DNA of 43,588 nt from assembly GCA_036389105.1 (NCBI GenBank), contig DASVQK010000092.1, positions 1-43,588 of the forward strand, read 5' to 3'. Under the pieces are notes generated by a model. The model ran no database searches and was not told the origin of the DNA. It saw nothing but the letters and a program-made list of their open reading frames with translations. The first letter of the stretch is position 1, and each line of letters starts with the position of its first letter. The position numbers and the translations under genes are program-made. This document shows, piece after piece, positions 16,397 to 24,211 of the stretch. Origin of the DNA: AC-37 sp036389105. GTDB lineage: Bacteria > Actinomycetota > Thermoleophilia > Solirubrobacterales > Thermoleophilaceae.

Positions 16397-17902
16397 CTAG
16401 CCGAGGATCTCGGCCGCCGCGCGCTCGCCCGACCGCACGGCGCCGTCCATGTAGCCGTTCCAGTAGGTAGCCGTCTCGGTGCCGGCCCAGTGGATCCGCC
16501 CGACCGGCGTGCGGATCGCCTCGCCGAAGCCCAGCAGCGTGCCCGGGCCCAGCACGCTCACGGGGCAGCCGCGCGTCCACTCCTCGGTCACCCAGCTGAA
16601 CTCCAGGTAGTCGGTGGGCTTCAGCGCCTCGTCGCCGAACAGCTGCGCCATCTCCTTGAGCACGGCGTCCTTGCGGGCGGCGGCCGGGGCCGCCTGGAAG
16701 GAACGCGCGCGGTCGCCGCCGATGAAGCCCATCAGCACTCCCGGGCTCCCCTCGGGCGGGGTGATGTCGAAGGTCGCGCAGACCGGTCCCTCGTCGCTCA
16801 GGCCCTGTCCGGTCAGGCCCTTGTCGCGCCAGAACGGCTTGTCGTAGAACACCTCGGCCTTGATCAGCGTGCCCATCGGCATCCGCTGGGTCAGCTGGTC
16901 GCGCTGCTGGGGCAGCAGCGGCTCGTAGTAGATCCGGCCGGCCAGCGGCGGCGGGATGGCCACCACCACGTGCTTGCCGTAGAAGCTGCCGTGGTCGGAC
17001 TCCACGCGCACGCCGCCGCCCGACTGCACGATGCGGCGCGCGGGCGTGTTCAGGTGCACGCGCTTCTTGCCGAGCTGCTTGGCCATCCGCAGCGACACGA
17101 GCTGGGTGCCGCCCACCATCCGCTTCTCCTGAGCGCCCCCGCGCGTGTTGAAGTTGCGCTCGAAGGTGCCGACGTTCTGCTCGTTGCCCGACGCCGCGAT
17201 GTAGAACAGCGTGTAGAGCAGCGAGATGTCCCGCGCCTCGGCCCCGAAGATCGGCTCGGTGGCGATCGAGACCAGCTTCATGAACTCCTTGCTGCCCGAC
17301 GAGTTGGCCTTGGCGTACGAGTGGAAAGTCTGGCTGTCCCAGTCCGCGGCGTTCTGCGCGGTCCACGGCTTGTCGACGGGCACCGACTTGGACATCTCGT
17401 CGAGCTGCGTGACCACCACCGCGACGTCGCCCACCGTCTTCGGGTCGGGCGGCGCGGTGCCGGTGGGGCTCTGGTCGCTGTACGTGGAGTTCGAGCCGCC
17501 CGAGCGGTACACGTTCAGACCCTCGTCGTAGGTATCGAACAGGCCCACACCCAGCTCCTTGGCCAGGTTGATGATGTGATCCTGGGTGGGCCCGACGAAG
17601 GTCGCGCCCAGCTCCGACACCTTGCCGCCGCCCAGGTCGTGGTTGAACGTCCTGCCGCCCACGCGGTTGCGCGCCTCCACCACGATCACCGACTTGCCCG
17701 CGGCGGCCACCTTCCTCGCGGCGGTGAGGCCCGCCAGCCCGGCGCCCACCACGATCACGTCGGCGCGCCGCTTCTTCGGCTTCTTCTTCTTGTGGCGCTT
17801 CTTCCTGGCCTCGGCGGGCGCGGCGGCGCCCAGCGCGCCGGCCGCTGCTCCGGCCGCTCCGGTCTGGATGAGCCTGCGGCGGGTGTAGTTGCTCTCGCTC
17901 AA
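16397..17902 (-). CDS. Tat-exported flavin-dependent amine oxidase
   Basis: The product has 501 residues from TTG at 17902, with a purine-rich SD (AGGGGA) just upstream. A twin-arginine signal (YTRRRLIQTG, residues 6-15) and Ala-rich core are followed by a strongly basic linker (residues 33-46, KKRHKKKKPKKRR). The FAD-binding motif is VVGAGLAGLTAA (residues 51-62), continued by EARNRVGGRT. The C-terminal FAD site is WAGTETATYWNGYMDGAV, typical of monoamine or L-amino-acid oxidases. Export through Tat fits folding with FAD before secretion. The product would oxidise amines or amino acids outside the membrane and release hydrogen peroxide. A TACGCT box at 17929-17934 may be its -10 element. Confidence 0.9.
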   Translation of the reverse strand: MSESNYTRRRLIQTGAAGAAAGALGAAAPAEARKKRHKKKKPKKRRADVIVVGAGLAGLTAARKVAAAGKSVIVVEARNRVGGRTFNHDLGGGKVSELGATFVGPTQDHIINLAKELGVGLFDTYDEGLNVYRSGGSNSTYSDQSPTGTAPPDPKTVGDVAVVVTQLDEMSKSVPVDKPWTAQNAADWDSQTFHSYAKANSSGSKEFMKLVSIATEPIFGAEARDISLLYTLFYIAASGNEQNVGTFERNFNTRGGAQEKRMVGGTQLVSLRMAKQLGKKRVHLNTPARRIVQSGGGVRVESDHGSFYGKHVVVAIPPPLAGRIYYEPLLPQQRDQLTQRMPMGTLIKAEVFYDKPFWRDKGLTGQGLSDEGPVCATFDITPPEGSPGVLMGFIGGDRARSFQAAPAAARKDAVLKEMAQLFGDEALKPTDYLEFSWVTEEWTRGCPVSVLGPGTLLGFGEAIRTPVGRIHWAGTETATYWNGYMDGAVRSGERAAAEILG

Positions 17903-18017
17903 TCGGTCCCCTGGTCGAAGGCCGCAACAGCGTAGTGGTCGCTGCCCGGAGCGCGCTCCATCAAGCCGTCGGGGCCGTCCCCGTGGCGCCGGCCGGGCGC
18001 TCCATCCTCGGCGTGGC

Positions 18018-18023
18018 TACAGT
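18018..18023 (+). promoter_or_regulatory. Putative -10 box (TACAGT) for a leaderless TTG start
   Basis: TACAGT lies 8 bases before the TTG at 18032 with no Shine-Dalgarno between, and it supports TTG as the true start. Confidence 0.45.
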
Positions 18024-18031
18024 TCCGCGCC

Positions 18032-18322
18032 TTGGACCTCCGCCAAGAGGAAGTAGTCCTCGAGACAGACCGCTACCGGATCGAGGGTCAGCTCACGCTG
18101 CCCCGCGAGGGCTACCGCAGCCGGCTGTCCGACTACGTCAACCAGCGCGACCGCGAGTTCTTCGCCATCAACGACGCCACCGTCACCGCGCTGGACGCGC
18201 CGGAGGTCACGCGCCACGCCTCGTTCATCATGGTCTCGCGCGCGCACGTGCGGATCGTGGCGCTGGCGGCCGAGGAGAGCTTCGGCACGACCGACGGCTC
18301 CGCCGGCGCGCAGCAGGGCTAG
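18032..18322 (+). CDS. Small conserved protein, DUF6812-like
   Basis: The product has 96 residues from TTG. It starts LRQEEVVLETDRYRIEGQL and continues with a beta-rich pattern (SDYVNQRDREFFAINDA, HASFIMVSRAHVRIVAL). This looks like a compact single-domain cytoplasmic protein of the type named DUF6812; the family name is recalled with low certainty. No catalytic motif is seen. It stands alone on the plus strand between an oppositely oriented amine oxidase and the convergent carotenoid oxygenase. Its function is unknown. Confidence 0.65.
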   Translation: MDLRQEEVVLETDRYRIEGQLTLPREGYRSRLSDYVNQRDREFFAINDATVTALDAPEVTRHASFIMVSRAHVRIVALAAEESFGTTDGSAGAQQG

Positions 18323-18366
18323 CCGGCGCACCGTCCAGCCATGAGCGGCCGGGCGCCGCTGACCCG

Positions 18367-19806
18367 CTAGCTCGGCACGAACTGCCCGTGGAACCCGATC
18401 GGGATGCCGTGCGGCACCCACGCCCGCGCGCGCTCCGCGAGCGTCCGCGCGTCGAGGGCCAGGGCGAACGAGCGGCGGGCCGCCGCGTCCAGCACCACGG
18501 ACAGCAGGATGCCGTCGTCCTCCTCGCGCGCGTCGGGCGACGGCACGAACACCGGCTCGCCCGCGTAGCAGCCGGGCTCGCTCCAACGCAGCGTCGAGCC
18601 GTCGCGCACGTCCACCTTCACGACCTCGGCCCAGAAGTCGGAGTCGCCGCGCGAGACGCCGTAGGCGTAGTCGTAGGCGCGCCCGTCGCGGCGGGCGGCG
18701 TCGATGCCGGGGATCTCGAACGGCGTGTCGGTCAGGCGCTCGACCCGCACCTCGCCGCCGGACAGGGGCAGCCGGTGGCGGCGCAGCTCCGCGTCCGGCG
18801 GCGGCTCGGCAGCGCGGCGGCGGTCCATCGTGAACGAGTCGAGCAGGCCGGGGTCGTCGTAACCCAGCAGGTCCACCGCCAGCTCGTCGCCGTCCTCGAA
18901 CGCGTTCACGTGGTGAAGCGCGAAGGAGGCGGGCCCCTGCCAGCGCCTGCGCACCTTCCCGGTGTCCAGCTCGACGGCCGTGAACCGCGTGCCGCGCCGC
19001 GGGCGCCACCTGTAGCTCTGGATGAACGGCTTGCGGCTCAGCGCCAGCTTCAGCGGGTTGACCACGAACGGGTACTCGACGAACACGGCGAAGCGCTCGG
19101 TCACCGCGAAGCTGTGCATGTACGAGGGCTCCTGCACGGGGATCGACGCGATCTTGCGCCGGCCCTTGCCCAGGTCGCCCAGCGCGTACAGCTGGTAGCG
19201 GCTGCGAGGGCCGAACAGCGTCATGTAGCTCACCAGCTCGCCGGTGCCGGGGTGGCGATGCGGGTGGGCCGTGGTCAGCTGCCCCTTCATCGCGTCGGGG
19301 TAGTCCACCACGCCCAGCGTGTCCAGCGTCTCCGGGTCGAAGGCCACGGGCAGCGGCGTCTCGGTCAGGGCGATGAAGCGGTCCGCCACGCGCGCGAGGT
19401 TGCCGTGCGCGTTGTCGGTCAGCTCGCCGTCCGGGGCGAACATCGACGCCACGCGGCGGAACATCGTGCGGCATGGGTCGCTGGCGAACTCGCGGTAGTG
19501 GATACGGCCGTCCTCGCGGAAGCCGCGGTAGGCGCGGCTGTCGAGGAAGCGATTGGCGTAGGACACCTGGCCGCCGGCGAAGCCGAACCGGTGCAGCATC
19601 GACATCCCGTCGAACCAGTGCTCCACCGTGCGGCCGGCGGCGTCGTACAGAGCGGGGCCGGTCCGCAGCAGCGCTCCGTCGAGCCAGGCGGGCAGCTCGC
19701 CCTCGACGGGCAGCCGGTCCACCTGCGCCTCGCTTTCAAGGGACTGGAAGCCCACGGAGGCGTTGGCCGCCGCGTCCCTGATCCCCTCGATGGTCGCCTC
19801 GGTCAC
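18367..19806 (-). CDS. Carotenoid cleavage oxygenase family protein (RPE65/lignostilbene dioxygenase type)
   Basis: The product has 479 residues from GTG. It is a seven-bladed propeller non-haem iron enzyme. The four iron-binding histidines can be placed at H181 (TAHPHRHP), H231 (SYMHSFAVTE), H298 or H299 (ALHHVNAFED) and H473 (GFHGQF at the C-terminus). The second-shell acidic residues (EYP, NAFE) are also present. The early motif LPAWLDGALLRTGPALY is characteristic of the family. The likely reaction is oxidative cleavage of a C=C bond in an apocarotenoid or stilbene-like compound. No carotenoid biosynthesis gene is in the window, so the substrate is open. It has no signal peptide. Confidence 0.93.
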   Translation of the reverse strand: MTEATIEGIRDAAANASVGFQSLESEAQVDRLPVEGELPAWLDGALLRTGPALYDAAGRTVEHWFDGMSMLHRFGFAGGQVSYANRFLDSRAYRGFREDGRIHYREFASDPCRTMFRRVASMFAPDGELTDNAHGNLARVADRFIALTETPLPVAFDPETLDTLGVVDYPDAMKGQLTTAHPHRHPGTGELVSYMTLFGPRSRYQLYALGDLGKGRRKIASIPVQEPSYMHSFAVTERFAVFVEYPFVVNPLKLALSRKPFIQSYRWRPRRGTRFTAVELDTGKVRRRWQGPASFALHHVNAFEDGDELAVDLLGYDDPGLLDSFTMDRRRAAEPPPDAELRRHRLPLSGGEVRVERLTDTPFEIPGIDAARRDGRAYDYAYGVSRGDSDFWAEVVKVDVRDGSTLRWSEPGCYAGEPVFVPSPDAREEDDGILLSVVLDAAARRSFALALDARTLAERARAWVPHGIPIGFHGQFVPS

Positions 19807-19876
19807 GGGCCATTGACGGTAACTGCGGCAACCGCAAGTGTCAACGAGAGGCGCGCTCTGCGCCGCCGGGGGCCCC

Positions 19877-20947
19877 CTAGGCGGGGCTCGGGCGCACGGA
19901 GAGCACGGGCGGCAGGCGCGTGGCCGCGCCGAACCAGCTGGCGCCGGCGTCGCCGGACCCGAACACGTCGCCCGAGGTGGCGCCGAAGTACAGCTCCAGC
20001 CCGTCGCCCTGCCCGGCCCAGTCGAGCGCCTCGCGCAGGACGGTCAGGTATGCGTGCCGGGGAGGCAGGCCGTCGCCCCGCGGCGCCCAGGTCGCCCCGG
20101 CGTCGCGCGTCTCGTACACCCGGACGACGCCGTCCGGGGTCACGCGATCGGTGTCGGCCGTCAGCGGGATGACGTAGGCGCTGTCGGGGTCGGCCGGATC
20201 GATCGCCAGCGGGAAGCCGAAGTCCGAGGGCAGGCCCGCGCCGATCTCCGTCCACGTCTGGCCCGCGTCGTCGGAGCGGTAGACGCCGCCGTGGAACTGC
20301 ATGAACATGCGCTCGGGGCGCGCGGGCGCGCGGTGTATGCGGTGCACGCACAGCCCCACCTCGTCCTCGGGGACCTCCTCGGGCAGGTAGCGCGCCTGGA
20401 GGCCCTCGTTCCCGGTGCGCCAGGTGGCGCCGCCGTCGTCGGTCAGCCAGATCCCGGCGGCCGAGATCGCCACCGCCAGCCGGTCGGGCTCGCCGGGCCA
20501 TGTGACGATCGAGTGCAGGCACAGGCCGCCGCCACCCGGCTGCCACGACCCCCGGGTCGGGTGCTCCCAGAGCGCTCGGTTGAGCTCCCAGCTGGCCCCG
20601 CCGTCGCGGCTCTCGAAGAGGACGCCCGGGTCCCCGCCCGCGTACAGCGTCCCGTCGGCCTCGCCGGTCACGATCGTCCAGATGCGCTCGAGCGCCTGCT
20701 CGCCGCCCTCCGGCAGCGCCAGGCCCTCGGCCTGCGTCCAGTCGCCCGACGGGTCGTCGGCGTACCAGAGCTGCGGCCCGTAGAAGGCCGAGGTCACCGA
20801 CGCCAGGAGACGGCCCGTCCGGGGATCCCGCAGCGCGTACTCGACCGTCTCCCCGGCGAACGCCCGCGCGGCCACCTCGAACGGCGCGCCCGGCTCGCCC
20901 TCGAGCACGAACAGCCCCTTGCGCGTGCCGACCAGCAGCTCTCTCAT
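19877..20947 (-). CDS. BNR/WD40-YVTN-like beta-propeller protein (sialidase-like fold)
   Basis: The product has 356 residues. ATG at 20947 overlaps the stop of the upstream MoaD-like gene (ATGA). It opens with MRELLVGTRKGLFVLE, and Asp-box-like BNR motifs recur: SRDGGASWEL, TDDGGATWRT, SDDAGQTWTE, TRDAGATWAP and SGDAGASW. There is no signal peptide, so despite the sialidase-like repeats it is likely a cytoplasmic propeller. Catalytic residues of true sialidases (Arg triad, Tyr/Glu) were not identified. The tight coupling to a ubiquitin-fold protein suggests that they work together (see findings). Confidence 0.8.
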   Translation of the reverse strand: MRELLVGTRKGLFVLEGEPGAPFEVAARAFAGETVEYALRDPRTGRLLASVTSAFYGPQLWYADDPSGDWTQAEGLALPEGGEQALERIWTIVTGEADGTLYAGGDPGVLFESRDGGASWELNRALWEHPTRGSWQPGGGGLCLHSIVTWPGEPDRLAVAISAAGIWLTDDGGATWRTGNEGLQARYLPEEVPEDEVGLCVHRIHRAPARPERMFMQFHGGVYRSDDAGQTWTEIGAGLPSDFGFPLAIDPADPDSAYVIPLTADTDRVTPDGVVRVYETRDAGATWAPRGDGLPPRHAYLTVLREALDWAGQGDGLELYFGATSGDVFGSGDAGASWFGAATRLPPVLSVRPSPA

Positions 20948-21207
20948 GCGCCGCCCGAGATCGCCGGCAGGACCTCGACCCGATCCTCGCCGCGCAGGGC
21001 CGTCTCCTCCCCGCCCTGCTCGCCGTTGACGAAGACGTTGATGTGCCGCCGGATCAGCCCGCGCTCGTCGATGATCCACCCGCGCATCGCCGGATGCTCG
21101 CGCTCCAGCTCGCGCAGCACCTCGACCACCGTGCCGCCCTCGAGCGGATGCTCGGCACGGTCCCCGGCCAGTCCCTTCAGGGGCCCGCGTAGACGCACGA
21201 GTGGCAT
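20944..21207 (-). CDS. MoaD/ThiS-like ubiquitin-fold protein with Gly-Gly-Ala C-terminus
   Basis: The product has 87 residues from ATG at 21207. It shows the beta-grasp pattern of MoaD, ThiS and small archaeal modifiers (VRLRGPLKGLAG, TVVEVLRELEREHP, HINVFVNGEQ, EDRVEVLPAISGGA). In sulfur carriers the protein must end in Gly-Gly to be adenylated; here one Ala follows the Gly-Gly. No moa, thi or E1-like gene is in the window. The next gene starts inside its stop codon (ATGA, 4 bases). Role options are sulfur carrier, protein modifier, or a partner of the propeller. Confidence 0.8.
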   Translation of the reverse strand: MPLVRLRGPLKGLAGDRAEHPLEGGTVVEVLRELEREHPAMRGWIIDERGLIRRHINVFVNGEQGGEETALRGEDRVEVLPAISGGA

Positions 21208-21214
21208 GAGCGGG

Positions 21215-21220
21215 ATCGTA
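21215..21220 (-). promoter_or_regulatory. Putative -10 box (TACGAT) for the MoaD-like/BNR operon
   Basis: On the minus strand TACGAT lies 7 bases before the ATG at 21207 and no Shine-Dalgarno is present, which implies a leaderless two-gene mRNA. Confidence 0.5.
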
Positions 21221-21337
21221 GCCCTCGGGATGGGCGGCTGCCCGCTTCGATCGTTGGAGCCGTCCTGCCCTGAGGGTCCATGGCAACCACTAGGCAGCAC
21301 AGCGGCGAAGTTCGCCCCCGCCGATCGGCGAGCGGCC

Positions 21338-22261
21338 CTACTGCACGGAGCCTCCCGGCTCGGCCGGCGCGCGCGCCGCGGAAAGCGCCTCGCGGGCGCG
21401 TACGGGCGCGGGGATCAATCCCGCGCCCACCAGGATCAGGGCGAACGCGGCGCCGCGCACGCCCACCACCAGGGCGTCGTCGCCGAGCCGATCTCCGAAG
21501 ACCGCCAGGCCGGCGACGATCGTCGACAGGTTCGCCGCGACCGACGTGACCGCGATCACCGCGACGCCGTCGCCGATCTGGAGGCTGCGAGCGGAGGCGT
21601 AGAACGAGAAGACCGCCGCCGTCAGGATCACCACGCTCCAGGGACTGAGGAGGCCCGACGGCCCGCCGTCGAGGTCCCCCGAAAGCGCCTTTATCGCCAC
21701 GTCCGAGATCCCGAACCCGAGCCCGGCCGCGATGCCGAGCAGCACGCCGCGCTGGACCGGAATGCGCTCGATCAGGTGGGACACGACCAGCAGGAGGCCG
21801 ACGAGGATGGCGATGCCCTCGAAAACGATCATCCCCGCGAGGGAGTAGCCGGAGTGGGACTCGCCGCCACCGCCGCCGCCGGTCAGCGTCAGCAGGCTGA
21901 GCGAGACCGCCACCACGCCGATGCCGAGCCACTGGCGGCGCTGGAGCTGGAACCCGAAATAGCGTTCGGCGAGCACCGCCAGGAAGACGAGCCCGCCCGC
22001 CAGCACCGCCTGGCCGATCGAGATCGGAGCCAGGCTCAGCGCGGCCACGTGGAGCGCGAACGCCACCGCGGCAACGCCCCAGCCGATGGTCCACCACTTG
22101 GAGCGGAAGAGGTCGGCCGCGCTGCGCAGGGGATGGCGCATGTCGACGTCGGGGGCGGCAACCGCTCCCCTGTGCTTGAAGAGGAACGCGATGTTCGTTC
22201 CGAGCGCGGAGAGCAGCGCGCAGATGAGTCCGACGCCGACGGCGAGCGAGACGTCGGTCAT
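21338..22261 (-). CDS. EamA/DMT-superfamily transporter
   Basis: The product has 307 residues from ATG at 22261. About ten hydrophobic segments appear in two similar halves (VGLICALLSALGTNIAFLF, WTIGWGVAAVAFALHVAAL, VLLGIAAGLGFGISDVAIKAL, FALILVGAGLIPAP), as expected of the drug/metabolite transporter superfamily. A glycine run (TGGGGGGES) forms a loop between the halves. The substrate is unknown. The gene is divergent from the P-II/Amt pair, with 202 bases between their starts. Confidence 0.85.
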   Translation of the reverse strand: MTDVSLAVGVGLICALLSALGTNIAFLFKHRGAVAAPDVDMRHPLRSAADLFRSKWWTIGWGVAAVAFALHVAALSLAPISIGQAVLAGGLVFLAVLAERYFGFQLQRRQWLGIGVVAVSLSLLTLTGGGGGGESHSGYSLAGMIVFEGIAILVGLLLVVSHLIERIPVQRGVLLGIAAGLGFGISDVAIKALSGDLDGGPSGLLSPWSVVILTAAVFSFYASARSLQIGDGVAVIAVTSVAANLSTIVAGLAVFGDRLGDDALVVGVRGAAFALILVGAGLIPAPVRAREALSAARAPAEPGGSVQ

Positions 22262-22463
22262 CCGGGGGTCCGGGTCATGCCGTTGACGGTAGGGCGTCCG
22301 GACGCGGTTGGCACCCTCGGACGAGAAGATCGGATCCGCCGTCCTAGCGGACAGTCGCGCTCCATCTGTACAAGCGCGCCAGGCGAAATCCTGTACTCGC
22401 GGACAATGACGGTCCCCGCTCCCCCGCCGAGACTGGCCCGGTTCTCGAAAAGGAGCGCAGACC
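22262..22463 (+). promoter_or_regulatory. Divergent promoter region upstream of the P-II/Amt operon
   Basis: This is 202 bases between the divergent transporter and P-II genes. CTGTAC occurs twice, at 22366 and 22391 (25 bases apart, about two helical turns), and is followed by CGCG-type sequence in both cases. This could be a regulator site; it does not closely match the GlnR box. A clear SD (AAGGAG, 22450-22455) lies 8 bases before the TTG start at 22464. Confidence 0.35.
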
Positions 22464-22817
22464 TTGAAGCTCGTGATCGGCATCGTCCGTCCCGAAGTGG
22501 CGAACGACGTGCTGGAGGCCCTCTACCGCGCGGAGGTGCGCGGCCTCTCCATCAGCCGGGTGCAGGGGCACGGCGGAGAGCTCGACCGCGTCGAGACCTA
22601 CCGCGGCACGACCGTTCAGATGAGGCTGGCCGAGAAGGTGCGCTTCGAGATCGCCGTCTCGGACGACTTCGTCGATCCGACCATCGCCGCGCTCTGCGAG
22701 GGCGGCCGCACGGGTGACGTCGGCGACGGCAAGATCTTCGTGGTGCCGCTGGAGCGCGCGGTCCGCATTCGCACGGGCGAGAAGGACCATGGCGCCGTGA
22801 CGCCTGTGAGCGCATGA
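22464..22817 (+). CDS. glnK: P-II family nitrogen regulator (GlnK-like, no Tyr51)
   Basis: The product has 117 residues from TTG with SD AAGGAG. Without gaps it aligns with E. coli GlnB numbering. K58, K90 (VGDGKIF), R101 and R103 (RIRTGE) of the ATP site are kept. The T-loop reads ETYRGTTVQMRL, so residue 51, the Tyr modified by GlnD or by adenylylation, is Val, and Gln39 (2-oxoglutarate/Mg site) is Glu. P-II proteins bind ATP, ADP and 2-oxoglutarate and plug Amt channels with the T-loop. Its stop overlaps the amt start (ATGA), so Amt control is the likely job, but the sensing mode must differ from the textbook one. Confidence 0.93.
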   Translation: MKLVIGIVRPEVANDVLEALYRAEVRGLSISRVQGHGGELDRVETYRGTTVQMRLAEKVRFEIAVSDDFVDPTIAALCEGGRTGDVGDGKIFVVPLERAVRIRTGEKDHGAVTPVSA

Positions 22818-24166
22818 TCGACGTCCCGACGATCCTCGCTCAGGCGGCCAAGGTGGACACCGGCGACACCGCCTGGATGCTCGCCGCCACCGCGCTCGTC
22901 CTGCTGATGACCCCCGCGCTCGGTCTCTTCTACGCCGGCCTGGTGCGCGGCAAGAACACGCTCAACACGTTCATGATGTGCATCGGCGCGATCGCGATCG
23001 CCGCGGTCATGTGGGCCGCCGTGGGCTATTCGCTCGCGTTCGACGGCACCGGCGACCTGATCGGCGGGCTGGGCCACGCATTCCTCAACGACGTGACGTT
23101 CGTGCCGCGCGAGGGGACCACGATCCCTCACTTGGTCTTCTTCGCCTTCCAGGCGACCTTCTGCATCATCACGGTGGCGCTGATCTCGGGTGCGGTCGTC
23201 GAGCGGATGCGCTTCGGCCCCTTCCTCCTGTTCGCGGCCCTGTGGTCGGTCCTGGTGTACGCCGTCCTGGCCCACTGGGGGTTCGGCGGCGGCTGGCTCA
23301 TCGAGGGCTCGAACGGGGTCGGCATGCTCGACTTCGCCGGCGGTATCGCGGTGGAGATGGCGTCGGGCTTCTCGGCGCTCGCCGCGGCGCTCGTAGTGGG
23401 CCAGCGGAAGGACTACGCCCGGCAGGCGCTGCTGCCGCACAACTCCGTCTACGTGCTGCTCGGCGCCGGCCTGCTGTGGTTCGGCTGGTTCGGCTTCAAC
23501 GGCGGCAGCGGGTTCAACACCGGCCAGAACAGCGTGCTCGCGTTCACCAACACGCTGCTCACGCCGGCGGCCACGCTCGTGGTCTGGTTCGTGCTCGACC
23601 TGATTCGCGGCCGGAGGGTCACGGCCATCGGCGCGGCGACCGCCATCATCGTCGGCTGCGTGCTGATCACCCCCGCGGGCGGCTTCATCGCCCCCGGCTG
23701 GGCGATGCTGCTGGGCGGGCTCGGCGCGCTGCCGAGCTACGCCGTCATCGTCTGGCGGCCGCGCACGAAGGTGGACGAGACCCTCGACGTGCTCGCCGCT
23801 CACGGCATAGCGGGCTTCGTCGGCATCCTGTTCATCGGGTTCTTCGCCCAGCAGAACTGGAACGGGATCTCCGACGGGCTTCTCTACGGCCACGCCGCGC
23901 AGCTCAAGTGGCAGGCGTTCGCGGCGCTCGCGGCGCCGGCCTACGCGTTCGTCGCGACGTTCGTCCTCCTGAAGGTCATCGGCGCGCTCATGCCGCTGCG
24001 GGCCACGGAGCGCGAGGAGTCCACCGGCATGGACGTGACGCAGCACGGCGAGGAGGCCTACGCCTCTGGCCAGGGCGCGATCCTGGTCCTGCCGGACGGC
24101 GACGGGGACAGCGGCCGCGGCACCGGCCGCGGGGCGGTCCCGGTGGGCGATCCGGGGGTTGCCTGA
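22814..24166 (+). CDS. amt: Ammonium transporter with Glu in place of the first pore histidine
   Basis: The product has 450 residues, ATGA-coupled to the P-II gene. About eleven membrane helices are visible. Family motifs are present: LGLFYAGLVRGKN, FQATFCIITVALISGAVVERM and LLWFGWFGFNGGS. The pore twin-histidine pair is altered. The motif corresponding to AmtB H168 reads DFAGGIAVEM, giving E181. The second His is kept as H330 (LAAHGIAG). The conserved Asp of helix 5 (D173) is present. A hydrophilic C-terminal tail of about 45 residues, rich in Gly and Asp, follows the last helix. It moves ammonium across the inner membrane and is probably gated by the neighbouring P-II protein. Confidence 0.96.
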   Translation: MIDVPTILAQAAKVDTGDTAWMLAATALVLLMTPALGLFYAGLVRGKNTLNTFMMCIGAIAIAAVMWAAVGYSLAFDGTGDLIGGLGHAFLNDVTFVPREGTTIPHLVFFAFQATFCIITVALISGAVVERMRFGPFLLFAALWSVLVYAVLAHWGFGGGWLIEGSNGVGMLDFAGGIAVEMASGFSALAAALVVGQRKDYARQALLPHNSVYVLLGAGLLWFGWFGFNGGSGFNTGQNSVLAFTNTLLTPAATLVVWFVLDLIRGRRVTAIGAATAIIVGCVLITPAGGFIAPGWAMLLGGLGALPSYAVIVWRPRTKVDETLDVLAAHGIAGFVGILFIGFFAQQNWNGISDGLLYGHAAQLKWQAFAALAAPAYAFVATFVLLKVIGALMPLRATEREESTGMDVTQHGEEAYASGQGAILVLPDGDGDSGRGTGRGAVPVGDPGVA

Positions 24167-24176
24167 CACCGTCGGA

Positions 24177-24199
24177 TCGTCGACCGCTGCGGCGGACGA
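24177..24199. terminator. Hairpin between convergent amt and tetR-like genes
   Basis: The stem TCGT/ACGA is continued by CCGC/GCGG after a 3-base bulge, with a 4-base loop. It sits in the 45-base gap between two convergent stops, so it may serve as a bidirectional terminator. There is no T-tract. Confidence 0.3.
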
Positions 24200-24211
24200 G
24201 CTGGCTCGGGC

